From JACDEA01 sp963742585 (GTDB lineage: Bacteria > Actinomycetota > Acidimicrobiia > Acidimicrobiales > JACDEA01), in contig CAVUMI010000006.1 of the NCBI GenBank assembly GCA_963742585.1, forward strand, positions 845,216 through 909,215: 64,000 nucleotides of DNA, in the 5' to 3' direction. Numbering within the stretch: the stretch's first letter is position 1; each line of letters begins with the position of its first letter. Of this stretch, positions 23,363-32,670 are shown piece by piece. The notes under the pieces are model-generated. The model worked only from the letters and a program-made list of their open reading frames with translations, did not search any database and had not been told where the DNA came from. A program made the position numbers and the translations under genes.

Positions 23363-23957
23363 ATGGACCCCACGCTGCCGACCGAGGGGCCTCCGGGGGA
23401 AACAGATACAACCGTCGTCACCCCGTCGCCCGCTCCTGCGCCGACACCTGATCCGACGCCGGCGCCGCCGCCCGCTCCCGCGGCTAGAGCGCGCCGCGTT
23501 GTCGAGCCGGCTCGAGCTGGTGGGCGCGGGATTGGCCGCGGTGGTCGGGCTCGAGTTCCTCGCGCTGATCGTCGGCGTCTCGAGCGGCGGGCCATATCGG
23601 AGCGTCGGCGATCGCATCGAAGTGGTGTCGCTCAACCTCGACGCCAAGATGGCGTTGATCCTGCTTGTCGCCGCCATGCTGGCCACGTTGCGCGACATCG
23701 TCAGTGCCGACTTCCAGACGCCGCGGTCGGACCTGGGTCGCCGGACGCTGATCGCCGTGGCCGCGCTGGGCCTCATCATCGCGGTGCTCTCGCTGATCGG
23801 CGTCGGCCTCGACATCTCGCGCAGCGAGGTCACCGCGTTCGGCACCAACACCGGCGCCGCGGTCATACACCGTCTCGCCATCGTCCTCATGGCCGCCATC
23901 CCCACCGGCTGGGCGCTCAGCGCCCTCGGCGTCCGCATAACCACCAAGCGCGACTAG
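23363..23957 (+). CDS. Small membrane protein with Pro-rich N-terminus (one frameshift)
   Basis: Unknown function. ATG 23363 opens a cytoplasmic Pro/Ala/Thr-rich segment (TPSPAPAPTPDPTPAPPPAP). Near 23482 the coding frame shifts by one base into a frame with at least three hydrophobic helices (ELVGAGLAAVVGLEFLALIVGV; MALILLVAAMLATL; TLIAVAALGLIIAVLSLIGVG) and a short basic end, ITTKRD. Without the shift, a TTG at 23499 could start a 152-residue protein. I prefer one gene with an extra base near 23482. It converges on the dioxygenase gene, 7 bp apart. Confidence 0.6.
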
Positions 23958-23964
23958 CTCGTCG

Positions 23965-24825
23965 TCAGACGTACGGCGTGATGTCGAGCTTGGGGTAGCG
24001 AGCTTGGGTGTCGGCGCGAGTTTGGTCGTCCCAGTATTCATCCCCGGGCGCAGGGAACCCGAAGAGTTCGCGCTCGCGTGCCGTCGCCCGCTCGATCAGT
24101 TCGGTCCAGTACGGCGTCAGCGCGTAGTCGGGCCACGCCATCTTGCCGGTCCATCGGTTGCCCCACACCTGGTAGTCAGCCAACAACGCGAAGCGCGCCC
24201 GGCGTTTGCCGGTCATGGCTGAACCGCGGTGGAGGATGTCAGTGCGGTACGTGAACAGTGTGCCGGGCGGCCCGGTGACCGCGATCTCCTCGCGCGCGAA
24301 GGCGCCCTTGGGCTGCACTAGTGGGAGATACGGCATGCTCTCGCCAATCTGGAACGGCACCACCTTGGTGGGCCCGTCCTTGGCGGTGACCTCCGACAAG
24401 AGGATGAAGCTCGTCATCTGCCGGGATCCGATGGCACGTTTCGGAACGACGAGGCCGTGGTTGCCGAAGTCGCGGTGGTGTTGCTGGTCGTAGTCGGTGG
24501 CGCCCGAGTACTTCGCCCACAGTTCCATCTTGTAGAGGTGGAGGTCGGTCGAACCGAGGAACCGGGCCGCCATGTCGACCAGGTCGGGGTGGAACGCGAT
24601 GCGGTTGAGGTCGAATGACTTCCACGGGCCCGGTCGCAGCCCGGCGAACTGGCTGGGGCCGAAGCCCTCCTGCTGCTTGGGATCGGCGAAGTACTCCTCC
24701 GGGCGCGGGTAGTAAAGCCAGAGCGCTTCCTGGGCCGCGGCGAGGATGTCGGGCTCGAGAAAGTTCTCGACGATCGTGTAGCCGTTCTCGCGCAGCTCGT
24801 CGATCTTGGTGTCGGGCACCCGCAT
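23965..24825 (-). CDS. Phytanoyl-CoA dioxygenase (PhyH) family protein
   Basis: Predicted Fe(II)/2-oxoglutarate-dependent oxygenase, 286 residues. The candidate metal triad is His and Asp in HHRDFGNH (about residues 115-120) and His in ILHRGSAM. The Arg in GKRRARFALL is the likely 2-oxoglutarate anchor. The substrate cannot be read from sequence. It lies 1 bp downstream of ilvA on the same strand, so the two are probably one transcript. Confidence 0.85.
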   Translation of the reverse strand: MRVPDTKIDELRENGYTIVENFLEPDILAAAQEALWLYYPRPEEYFADPKQQEGFGPSQFAGLRPGPWKSFDLNRIAFHPDLVDMAARFLGSTDLHLYKMELWAKYSGATDYDQQHHRDFGNHGLVVPKRAIGSRQMTSFILLSEVTAKDGPTKVVPFQIGESMPYLPLVQPKGAFAREEIAVTGPPGTLFTYRTDILHRGSAMTGKRRARFALLADYQVWGNRWTGKMAWPDYALTPYWTELIERATARERELFGFPAPGDEYWDDQTRADTQARYPKLDITPYV

Positions 24826-24826
24826 G

Positions 24827-26023
24827 TCAGCGCATCAACTCGACGCGGAAGCCGCGGGCTGTGAGGGCGGCGACGACTTCGCCGCGGTGGGCGGGGTCGC
24901 GGGTTTCGACGGTGAGGAGCACTTCGACTTCGGCAACGCCGAGCCGGACGCCGGAGCGGTGATGCTCGACTTCGAGAACGTTGAGCCCGAGGTCGGCCAC
25001 CGCCTCGGTGAGCGCGGCCAGCGCGCCCGGGCGGTCGTCGAGGACGATGCGCAGCAATAGGTAGCGGCCGGCGGCGGAGAGGCCGTGGTCGATGATGCGC
25101 ATCAGCAGCAGCGGGTCGACGTTGCCGCCCGAAAGCACGGCCACCGCCGGCCCCGCACCCGGGATCTTGCCGGCCAGGAGCGCGGCGATGCCGACGGCGC
25201 CCGACGGCTCCACCACGGCCTTGGCCCGCTCGAGGAGCAGCAGGAGGGCGCGCGCCAGTTCTTCCTCCGACACGGTGATGACGTCGTCGACGTAGGCCTG
25301 CACGTGGGCCAGCGTCAGTGCCGACGGCGCTTTGACCGCGATGCCGTCGGCCATGGTCGCCACCAGCTCGAGCGCGACGGGTGCGCCGGCGTCGAGCGAC
25401 GCACGCATCGACGCCGCACCCTCGGCCTCGACGCCGATGACGCGAACGCTGCGGCGGGTGTGGGCCAGCGCGGTAGCCACGCCGCTGATCAGTCCGCCGC
25501 CACCCACGGGCACGACCACCACCTCGGCCTCGGGCGCTTCCGCGGCTAGCTCGAGGCCCACGGTGCCCTGGCCGGCGATGATCAGCGGGTCGTCGAAGGG
25601 CGGGACGTAGACCGCGTTGCCGTCGCTGGCCGCGGCTTTGGCCAGCGCCAGGCACTCGTCGACGCCGATCCCTTCGAGGTGCACGTCGGCGCCGTAGGCC
25701 CGCGTGGCCTCGACCTTGGGGAGGGCGGCGTTGGCCGGCATGAAGATGGTCGCCCGGCGCCCGGTGAGGGCGGCGGCCAGGGCCACGCCTTGGGCGTGGT
25801 TACCGGCGGACGCGGCTGCGACTTCTGTGCCTGCGGGCAGACGGGAGATGAAGTTGTAGGCGCCCCGGATCTTGAATGAGCCGGTGCGCTGAAGGTGCTC
25901 CGGCTTGACCAGCACCTGGCGTCCAGCCAGGCGGCTGAGGGCATCGACCTCGCTGACCGGCGTGGTCCGGATCACCGGGGCCACCCGGGCCGCCGCCTCC
26001 TCGATGTCCTGCCGGCTGATCAT
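24827..26023 (-). CDS. ilvA: Threonine ammonia-lyase (threonine dehydratase)
   Basis: PLP enzyme that deaminates threonine to 2-oxobutyrate. It has 398 residues. The PLP lysine is in SFKIRGAYNF, the phosphate-binding Gly loop is VGGGGLISG, and a Ser/Gly segment follows (AVLSGGNVDPLL). A C-terminal ACT-like domain (LLRIVLDDRPGALAALTEAV) suggests allosteric control, as in the shorter TdcB-like forms with ACT. ATG 26023 begins MISRQDIEEAAARV; the longer open frame upstream overlaps rplM and was rejected. Confidence 0.93.
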   Translation of the reverse strand: MISRQDIEEAAARVAPVIRTTPVSEVDALSRLAGRQVLVKPEHLQRTGSFKIRGAYNFISRLPAGTEVAAASAGNHAQGVALAAALTGRRATIFMPANAALPKVEATRAYGADVHLEGIGVDECLALAKAAASDGNAVYVPPFDDPLIIAGQGTVGLELAAEAPEAEVVVVPVGGGGLISGVATALAHTRRSVRVIGVEAEGAASMRASLDAGAPVALELVATMADGIAVKAPSALTLAHVQAYVDDVITVSEEELARALLLLLERAKAVVEPSGAVGIAALLAGKIPGAGPAVAVLSGGNVDPLLLMRIIDHGLSAAGRYLLLRIVLDDRPGALAALTEAVADLGLNVLEVEHHRSGVRLGVAEVEVLLTVETRDPAHRGEVVAALTARGFRVELMR

Positions 26024-26035
26024 GTGGGTCGCAGT

Positions 26036-26064
26036 TTGCCGCCCTGCTGGCATGCCCGTAGACT
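26036..26064 (+). promoter_or_regulatory. Putative promoter of rplM-rpsI
   Basis: TTGCCG (26036-26041), a 17-bp spacer, and TAGACT (26059-26064), within the 81-bp divergent gap between ilvA and rplM. Confidence 0.55.
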
Positions 26065-26104
26065 TTTCCGTCCGCCGTAACGCGGCGCCAAGCAAGAAGG
26101 GCCT

Positions 26105-26557
26105 GTGCCGACTTTCTCTCCAAAGCCAACCGATATTCACCGCGCCTGGCACGTCGTCGACGCGGAGGGCCTGGTGCTGGGCCGGTTGTCGACCGAAGTC
26201 GCCCGCGTGCTTCGGGGCAAGCACAAGCCCATCTTCGCTCCGCACATGGACACCGGCGACCACGTCGTGGTCGTCAATGCGGCCAAGGTCGTGCTCACCT
26301 CCGACAAGGCCGACAAGAAGCTGGAGTATCGCCACTCGGGGTACCCCGGCGGCCTGAAGTCCAAGACCTACACCGACCTCATGGCGCAGAAGCCGGAAGA
26401 AGCGGTGCGTAAGGCCATCCGCGGCATGCTGCCCAAGGGCCCGCTGGGCCGGCAGATGCTGCGCAAGCTGAAGGTCTATGCCGGTCCCGATCACCCGCAC
26501 AGCGCGCAGATGCCTCAAGCCCTCGAAATCGCCGGCGCCCGCCGAGCAGCCTCGTAG
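26105..26557 (+). CDS. rplM: 50S ribosomal protein L13 (uL13)
   Basis: Early assembly protein of the 50S subunit. It has 150 residues, with WHVVDAEGLVLGRLSTEVA, MDTGDHVVVVNAAKV and the signature VRGMLPKGPLGRQ-like IRGMLPKGPLGRQM. GTG 26105 gives the usual short N-terminal lead. It pairs with rpsI, as in most bacteria. Confidence 0.98.
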   Translation: MPTFSPKPTDIHRAWHVVDAEGLVLGRLSTEVARVLRGKHKPIFAPHMDTGDHVVVVNAAKVVLTSDKADKKLEYRHSGYPGGLKSKTYTDLMAQKPEEAVRKAIRGMLPKGPLGRQMLRKLKVYAGPDHPHSAQMPQALEIAGARRAAS

Positions 26558-26572
26558 TCACGGAGAACCGTC

Positions 26573-26965
26573 TTGCCCAAGCCGCTCAACCAGTCCACCG
26601 GCCGCCGCAAGCGGGCTGTCGCCCGCGTTCGGATTCGGGCGGGTAACGGCACGATCACGATCAACAAGCGACCGATCGACGATTACTTCCCGTCGGCCAC
26701 GCATCGCATGATCGCTCTCGAGCCGCTGCGGTTGACCGAGACGGCCGATGTGTATGACGTCGACGTCACCATGGACGGCGGCGGGGTGTCGGGCCAGGCC
26801 GGAGCCCTCCGGCTTGGCATTGCTCGCGCGCTCGCCACGCTCGACCCCGAGCAGCGGGCCGGACTCAAGAAGGCCGGACTCCTCACTCGCGACGATCGCG
26901 AGAAGGAGAGCAAGAAGTACGGCCTCAAGAAGGCCCGCAAGGCGCCGCAGTACAGCAAGCGCTGA
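26573..26965 (+). CDS. rpsI: 30S ribosomal protein S9 (uS9)
   Basis: 130 residues. It has STGRRKRAVARVRIRAGNG near the start, GGGVSGQAGALRLGIARAL in the middle, and the tRNA-contacting C-terminus KKARKAPQYSKR. The start is TTG 26573 with CGGAGAA upstream. glmM follows after 10 bp. Confidence 0.97.
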   Translation: MPKPLNQSTGRRKRAVARVRIRAGNGTITINKRPIDDYFPSATHRMIALEPLRLTETADVYDVDVTMDGGGVSGQAGALRLGIARALATLDPEQRAGLKKAGLLTRDDREKESKKYGLKKARKAPQYSKR

Positions 26966-26975
26966 GCACCGCCCG

Positions 26976-28304
26976 TTGAACATCAAGTTCGGCACCGACG
27001 GCGTCCGCGGTGTCGCCAACGTCGACCTGACCCCCGAGGTCGTGCTGGCCCTCGGTCGCGCGACGGCGCGCGTCATGGGCGCAGCGTCATTCCTCGTCGC
27101 GCGCGACACGCGTATATCGAGTCCGGTGCTGAGCAGCGCGCTCACGACGGGCCTGGCCGCGGAGGGCGCCGATGTCACCGACCTCGGTGTGGTCCCGACG
27201 CCGGCGCTGGCCCGCCTGGCCGCGCTGCGCCATGTGCCGGCGGTGATGATCTCCGCGTCGCACAATCCGTATCCCGACAACGGAGTGAAGGTGTTCGGTC
27301 CCGGCGGGCTGAAGCTGACCGACGAAGAAGAGACGCGCATTGCCGCCGCCATCGACGGACCGCCGCGCGACGGTCCAGTGGGCCACGTCTCGCAGGAGTC
27401 GATCGGCGACTGGTACGTGGAGCAGGTGGTCGCGTCGCTCGAGGGCCGTCGTCTCGACGGCTTGCACGTGGTGATCGACTGCGCGTGCGGCGCAGCGTCG
27501 TTTGTTGCGCCGGAGGTCCTCCGCACCGCGGGCGCCGAAGTCACCGTCATCCACGACGACCCCGGCGACGGCACCCGCATCAATGCCGGCTGCGGCTCGA
27601 CCCACCCCGCGTCCTTGCAACAGGCGGTGGTTGCTGCCGGTGCCGACGCCGGACTGGCGCTCGACGGCGACGCCGACCGGGTGCTGGCGGTCGATAACAC
27701 CGGCGCGCTGGTAAATGGCGACGAGATCATGGCGATCTGCGCGCTCGACTGGCGCGCCCGCGCCAAGCTGCGTCACGACACCGTCGTCGTGACCGTGATG
27801 ACCAACCTGGGCTTCCGGCTGGCGATGGCCGACCATGGCATCGGCGTGATCGAGACCAATGTCGGCGACCGCTACGTGCTCGAGGCGCTGGAGGCCGGCG
27901 ACTACTCGTTGGGCGGCGAACAGTCGGGACACATCATCCTGCGCGACCACGCCACCACCGGCGACGGGATACTCACCGGCCTGCACCTCCTCGACGTGGT
28001 CGCCCGCGCCGGACGGCCGCTGGCCGAACTGACCGCCGGCGCGATGACGCGCATGCCCCAGGTGCTGCAGAACGTGAAGGTGGCCAACCGCGCCGCTCTC
28101 GACGACGCCGACGCTCTGTGGGCCGAAGTGGCCGCCGTGGAAGCCGAGCTGGGCGGGACCGGCCGCGTCCTCCTCCGCCCCAGCGGCACCGAGCCCGTCA
28201 TCCGCGTGATGGTCGAAGCTCCGACCGAAGAAGTAGCCGCCGCCGCCGCCACCCGCCTCGCCGCCAAGCTCACCGCCGAACTGACAGACGACACCCGCCC
28301 ATAG
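26976..28304 (+). CDS. glmM: Phosphoglucosamine mutase
   Basis: Converts glucosamine-6-phosphate to glucosamine-1-phosphate for cell-wall precursor synthesis. It has 442 residues, starting at TTG 26976 (LNIKFGTDGVRG). The phosphoserine loop is SASHNPYPDNGVK, the metal loop is DGDADR, the sugar-binding loop is GGEQSGH, and the phosphate-binding end is RPSGTEPVIRVM. It leads to glmS two genes downstream. Confidence 0.97.
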   Translation: MNIKFGTDGVRGVANVDLTPEVVLALGRATARVMGAASFLVARDTRISSPVLSSALTTGLAAEGADVTDLGVVPTPALARLAALRHVPAVMISASHNPYPDNGVKVFGPGGLKLTDEEETRIAAAIDGPPRDGPVGHVSQESIGDWYVEQVVASLEGRRLDGLHVVIDCACGAASFVAPEVLRTAGAEVTVIHDDPGDGTRINAGCGSTHPASLQQAVVAAGADAGLALDGDADRVLAVDNTGALVNGDEIMAICALDWRARAKLRHDTVVVTVMTNLGFRLAMADHGIGVIETNVGDRYVLEALEAGDYSLGGEQSGHIILRDHATTGDGILTGLHLLDVVARAGRPLAELTAGAMTRMPQVLQNVKVANRAALDDADALWAEVAAVEAELGGTGRVLLRPSGTEPVIRVMVEAPTEEVAAAAATRLAAKLTAELTDDTRP

Positions 28305-28318
28305 GGGCGGGCGTCGTC
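28287..28318. terminator. Bidirectional terminator-like hairpin between glmM and tlyA
   Basis: GACGAC plus CCCGCCC pairs with GGGCGGG plus GTCGTC around an ATAG loop, with one internal mismatch. It overlaps the 3' end of glmM and separates two convergent genes. No T-run follows, so intrinsic termination is not certain. Confidence 0.6.
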
Positions 28319-28329
28319 AGATGGGCGAT

Positions 28330-29049
28330 TTAGACGCGCACCGCGTGGACGAAGAATTCGACCGCGCCGTGGGCGCCGCGGACGGGGGAGGCGACGCGGC
28401 CGACGACGTTCCACGGACCCTGCTCGATGCCGTCGGCGGCGCGGGCCACCGCGCCATGCAGGCGGGCGCGGTCGGTGGGTGGGGTTTGTAGGCCGAGCTC
28501 GAACATGGGCTTGATCAGGGCGACGAGCTCGGCGTCGGGCTCCAACGTCAGGGTCTCGAGTTGGGGGACCGCGCCGGCGATCGATAGATACGACAGATCC
28601 AATGTCACGACGCCCACGACGTCGGGCACCAGTTCCGGCGACAGCGCACCGAGGTTGGTCGCTTCGAGGTTGACGACGCGCGCGTCCTGACGCAGCGAGC
28701 CCAGGAGTTGGCCATGGCCGGCGTCGACCGCGTAGACCCGGGAGGCTCCCGCGTCCAGGAGCACCCGCGTGAACCCGCCCGCCGCCGCGCCGGCGTCGAG
28801 GGCCACCCGGCCCAGCACTTCCACGCTGAAGGCATCGAGGGCGGCGCGCAGCTTGGCCTCGCCGCGTAGCCCGCCGTTCGAGCGGACGACCACCACCGCG
28901 GCGTCGGACCGGACCTTGGCATTGGGGTTGTCCATCACCACGCCGTCGATCAGGATCCGACCCTCGCCGATCGCTGCGAGTACGTCGCCCACCTCCGGCC
29001 GCACGGCCGCGACGTGCTGAACCAGCCCCCGGAACCGAACCCGCCCCAT
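28330..29049 (-). CDS. tlyA: TlyA-family rRNA 2'-O-methyltransferase / hemolysin-like protein
   Basis: 239 residues. An N-terminal S4-type RNA-binding segment (ILIDGVVMDNPNAKV) precedes a Rossmann methyltransferase domain with DAGAAAGGFTRVLLDAGA (SAM loop), YAVDAGHGQL and LDLSYLS. Characterised TlyA enzymes methylate 16S and 23S rRNA and give capreomycin sensitivity. Whether this one does so is inference. It is transcribed opposite to glmS, with 27 bp between starts. Confidence 0.85.
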   Translation of the reverse strand: MGRVRFRGLVQHVAAVRPEVGDVLAAIGEGRILIDGVVMDNPNAKVRSDAAVVVVRSNGGLRGEAKLRAALDAFSVEVLGRVALDAGAAAGGFTRVLLDAGASRVYAVDAGHGQLLGSLRQDARVVNLEATNLGALSPELVPDVVGVVTLDLSYLSIAGAVPQLETLTLEPDAELVALIKPMFELGLQTPPTDRARLHGAVARAADGIEQGPWNVVGRVASPVRGAHGAVEFFVHAVRV

Positions 29050-29076
29050 ACACAGACCAAATTACGCTGGTACGCC

Positions 29077-30912
29077 ATGTGCGGCATCATCGGCGCGACC
29101 GGTGACCAGCCCGTCCTCCCGATCCTTCTCGAGGGCCTCGCTCGGTTGGACTATCGCGGGTACGACTCGGCCGGCGTGGCCCTTCAGAGCAGGGACGCGC
29201 TGTGGCGGGAGCGCAAGAAGGGCAAGCTCTCCGAGCTCGAGGCCGCGGTAGGGGGCGCGCCCCGCGGTGCAGTCGCCGGCATCGGCCACACGCGGTGGGC
29301 CACCCACGGCCGACCCAGCGACGCCAACGCCCATCCCCACCTCGACTGCACCGGCCGGCTGGCGCTGATCCACAACGGCATCATCGAGAACTACCTGCAG
29401 CTGGGCGACGAGGTGGTGGCCGCCGGCCACGAGCTCAAGTCGGAAACCGACACCGAAGTGCTGGCCCATCTCATCGAGGCCGAGCTGGCCACCGGTACGA
29501 CACTGGTCGAGGCGGTGCGCATCTGCCTCAAGCGGGTCGAAGGGTCCTTCGCCATCGCGTGCGTCCATGCCGACGAGCCCGACCTCATCGTGGCGGCGCG
29601 GCGGGGCTCGCCCCTGATCGCGGGCCGCACCGACACGACCGGCTTCGTAGCGTCGGACATTCCGGCCATCCTCAATCACACGCGCGAGGTGTACGTCATC
29701 GACGACGACCACCTCCTCGAAGTGCGTCCCGGGTCGTTGCGACTCACCACGATCGACGGCGTCGAGGTCGAGCCGGTTCGGCGCCAGATCGACTGGGATC
29801 TCGAGGCGGCCGAGAAAGCCGGCTTCGACACCTTCATGATGAAGGAGATCCACGAGCAGCCGCAGGCCATTCGCGAGACGCTCCGCGGTCGACTTCTTCC
29901 CAACGGAACCCTGCGCCTCGACGAAGTTCGGCTGTCCGACGACGAGCTGCGCGACATCGACAAGGTGTTCATCGTCGGTTGCGGCACCAGCTACCACGCC
30001 GGCCTGGTGGCCCGACACGCCATCGAGCACTGGGCCCGGCTCGCAGTCGAGAGCGAAGTGGCCAGCGAGTTCCGCTACCGCGATCCCGTCCTCGACCGCA
30101 ACACGCTCGTCATCGCGGTGGCGCAGTCGGGGGAGACCCTCGACACGATCGAGGCGTGTCGGTACGCCAAGCGCCAGGACGCGCGGCTGCTCGCGGTGGT
30201 CAACGTGGTCGACAGCTCGATCGCCCGCGAGGCCGACGCGGTGCTCTACACCCGCGCCGGCCCTGAGATCGGCGTCGCATCGAGCAAGACGCACGTGTCG
30301 CAGATCGCCGCGATGGAAGTGCTGGCGCTGCATCTTGCCCAACTGCGCGGCACGCTCTACCCAGCTGAGGTTGCCCAGCTCCTGCAGGGGCTGGGGGAGC
30401 TGCCCGACAAGGTGGCCGACGCGCTCACCCGGGTCGACGACTACAGCGCGGTGGCCCATCGTTACGTCGACACCCGCGACTTCTTCTTCCTCGGTCGCAA
30501 CGTTGGCTACCCGGTCGCCCAGGAGGGCGCGCTCAAGCTCAAGGAGCTTTCCTACGCCCGGGCCGAGGCCTACGCCGCCGGTGAGTTGAAGCACGGGCCG
30601 ATCGCCCTGATCGAAGCGGGCACCGTGGTGGTGGCGGTGGCGACACGGAGCCGCCTCCTGCCCAAGATCGTGAGCAACATTCAAGAGGTAAAGGCCCGGG
30701 GCGCGACGGTGATCGTCGTGGCCAACGACGGCGACGAGGAAACTGCGAGCCACGCCGATGAGGTGTTGTGGGTCCCCCCGACGGCCAACGAGTTGTTCTC
30801 GCCCGCGGTCGACGTGATCCCGCTGCAGATCCTCGCTTACCGCGTGGCCGAGGCCCGCGGTAACGACATCGACAAGCCCCGCAACCTCGCCAAGACAGTT
30901 ACCGTCGAGTGA
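29077..30912 (+). CDS. glmS: Glutamine-fructose-6-phosphate aminotransferase (isomerizing)
   Basis: Makes glucosamine-6-phosphate, the entry to UDP-GlcNAc. It has 611 residues. Cys2 of MCGIIGATG is the glutaminase nucleophile, so ATG 29077 is fixed. The glutaminase motifs HTRWATHGRP and HNGIIENY follow. Two SIS domains (VGCGTSYHAG; FFLGRNVGYPVAQEGALKLKE) and the end KPRNLAKTVTVE complete it. The leader is only 27 bp, so there is no room for a glmS ribozyme. Confidence 0.98.
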   Translation: MCGIIGATGDQPVLPILLEGLARLDYRGYDSAGVALQSRDALWRERKKGKLSELEAAVGGAPRGAVAGIGHTRWATHGRPSDANAHPHLDCTGRLALIHNGIIENYLQLGDEVVAAGHELKSETDTEVLAHLIEAELATGTTLVEAVRICLKRVEGSFAIACVHADEPDLIVAARRGSPLIAGRTDTTGFVASDIPAILNHTREVYVIDDDHLLEVRPGSLRLTTIDGVEVEPVRRQIDWDLEAAEKAGFDTFMMKEIHEQPQAIRETLRGRLLPNGTLRLDEVRLSDDELRDIDKVFIVGCGTSYHAGLVARHAIEHWARLAVESEVASEFRYRDPVLDRNTLVIAVAQSGETLDTIEACRYAKRQDARLLAVVNVVDSSIAREADAVLYTRAGPEIGVASSKTHVSQIAAMEVLALHLAQLRGTLYPAEVAQLLQGLGELPDKVADALTRVDDYSAVAHRYVDTRDFFFLGRNVGYPVAQEGALKLKELSYARAEAYAAGELKHGPIALIEAGTVVVAVATRSRLLPKIVSNIQEVKARGATVIVVANDGDEETASHADEVLWVPPTANELFSPAVDVIPLQILAYRVAEARGNDIDKPRNLAKTVTVE

Positions 30913-30953
30913 GGCGGAGGCGGAGCCGGAGCCGATCGGGAGAGGTCGAGTAG
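30909..30953 (+). repeat. Dispersed purine-rich repeat between glmS and acpS, with micro-ORF
   Basis: TGAGGCGGAGGCGGAGCCGG, then AGCCGATCGGGAGA (30910-30943). GTG 30909 overlaps the glmS TGA and opens VRRRRSRSRSGEVE, which ends at TAG 30951-30953, 2 bp before the acpS GTG. This is the same layout as the spc-operon bridging micro-ORFs. Confidence 0.7.
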
Positions 30954-30955
30954 TC

Positions 30956-31327
30956 GTGTCGGTTGCGGGCGTTGGCATCGACGCGGTGGAGATCGACCGC
31001 TTCCGTCGCGTGCTGGCGCGCACGCCGGGCGTCGCCCGCCGGCTCTTCACTGACGCCGAGCGGGCATACGGCGAGCGCGCTCGCGATCCGGCGCCGCGCC
31101 TCGCGGCGCGGTTCGCGGCCAAGGAGGCCACGATGAAGGCGCTCGGCGTGGGCTTGGGCGCGTTCAAGTTTCACGATGTTGAGGTGGTGCGGGCGCCGTC
31201 GGGCAAGCCCGGCCTACGACTTACCGGCGGAGCGGCCGAGTTGGCCTCGGCCAACGCGATCACCGATCTCCACCTCTCGATCTCCCACACCGATGTCACC
31301 GCCGAGGCCGTGGTGATCGCGACGTGA
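30956..31327 (+). CDS. acpS: Holo-[acyl-carrier-protein] synthase
   Basis: Transfers phosphopantetheine from CoA to ACP. It has 123 residues, with GVGIDAVEIDRF (metal Asp) and RFAAKEATMKALGVGLG (Glu/Lys catalytic region), then SISHTDVTAEAVV. GTG 30956. Its TGA overlaps the nnr GTG. The acpS-nnr-alr order is common in Actinobacteria. Confidence 0.96.
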   Translation: MSVAGVGIDAVEIDRFRRVLARTPGVARRLFTDAERAYGERARDPAPRLAARFAAKEATMKALGVGLGAFKFHDVEVVRAPSGKPGLRLTGGAAELASANAITDLHLSISHTDVTAEAVVIAT

Positions 31328-32670
31328 TTCCGATACTGACCACCGAGGAGATGGCCGCGGTCGATGCCGAGGCCAAGGAACCGGTGGAGGTGTTGATCGA
31401 GCGGGCCGGCGAGGCGGTGGCCCGCAAGGCCATCACGATGCTCGGAGGGACGTACGGCAAGCGCGTGATCGTCGTCGCCGGCAAGGGCAACAACGGCGCC
31501 GATGGGCGCGCCGCCGCCCGCCGCCTGTCTCGGCGCGGCGTGAGGGTCGAAGTGTTTGACGCCGAAGACGCCCCGCATCTGCTCCCGATCGTCGACCTCG
31601 TGATCGACGCCGCCTACGGCACCGGCTTCCGCGGCGAGTACCGCGCGCCGCACACCGGCGCGGCCAAGGTGCTGGCCGTCGACATTCCGTCGGGCGTCAA
31701 TGGCGACACCGGCGAGGCGGCAACCGACGCGGTGCGCGCTGCTGTCAACTGTTACGTTCGCTGCGCTCAAGCCCGGCCTGCTCATCGGCGACGGCCCCGA
31801 ACACGCCGGCATCGTGGAAGTCGCCGACATCGGTCTCGACACCTCGCGGGCGCGTCGCCCATCTGGTCGAGACCGCGGACGTCGGTCGCCGGCTGCCCGA
31901 TCGTCAGCGCGACGCCAACAAGTGGACGGCCGCCGTCTACGTGTTGGCCGGCTCGCCCGGCATGTACGGCGCCGCGCTGCTGACCGCCAAGGCCGCGCTG
32001 CGTGCCGGTGCCGGCACCGTGCGACTGGGCATTCCCGGCGCCGATCCCGCCAGCGTTCCGCCCAGCGAGGTCGTGGTGCGCCCGGCGCCCGCGGTGGGGT
32101 TCGGCGTCTCCGTGCTCGAGGAGCTTCGCCGGTGTCACGCCTTGGTGGTCGGGCCCGGGCTCGGCCTCGACGACCGCAAGGCCAGCGAGGTGCGGCGCAT
32201 CGTCGCCGAGGCCGACGTGCCGGTTCTCGCCGATGCCGACGCGCTCGACGATCTTCGCCGACGCGCCCGACTTCTCGGCGTGCCGGCAGGCCACCGTCCT
32301 CACGCCGCACGAGGGCGAGTTCGGCCGGCTGGCCGGCACGCGGCCCGGTCCCGATCGTTTCGGCGACGTGCGCGCGCTGGCGTGCAAAACGGGCGCCACG
32401 GTGTTGCTCAAGGGCGCCACGACGATCGTCGCCGACGGCGCGGGTGACGTCATGGTGTCCAACACCGGCGGTCCCCGCCTGGCGACGGCCGGCACGGGCG
32501 ACGTTCTCGCCGGTGTGATCGGTGCGTTCCTGGCCCGCCAACTCCCGAGCCTCGACGCCGCCGGCCTCGGTGCCCACGCGGACGGCGCGGCCGCCGAGCT
32601 GGGTCCGGCGCGCGGGCTGGTGGCCGGCGATCTGCTCGATCTGTTGCCGCGGTGGTTGTCGAGTGTCTGA
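31324..32670 (+). CDS. nnr: Bifunctional NAD(P)HX epimerase/dehydratase (three apparent frameshifts)
   Basis: Repairs hydrated NADH and NADPH. The N-terminal epimerase domain shows VVAGKGNNGADGRAAARRL and DIPSGVNGDTGE. The C-terminal ADP-dependent dehydratase shows VLAGSPGMYGAALLTAKAA, VVGPGLGLDDRK, LTPHEGEFGRL and NTGGPRLATAGTGDVLAG. The reading frame moves by +1 near 31749, 31855 and 32250. Each is explained by a single extra base, and after three the original frame returns. Corrected length is about 447 residues. Either three sequencing insertions or a decayed gene; the intact motifs favour error. Confidence 0.85.

Noticed and set aside
24827..26518. Longer ilvA frame with about 165 extra N-terminal residues
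   Set aside because: The extra part is antisense to rplM and lacks ilvA similarity. ATG 26023 gives the normal start.
29050..29076. glmS ribozyme or riboswitch before glmS
   Set aside because: Only 27 bp lie between tlyA and glmS starts, too short for the ribozyme.
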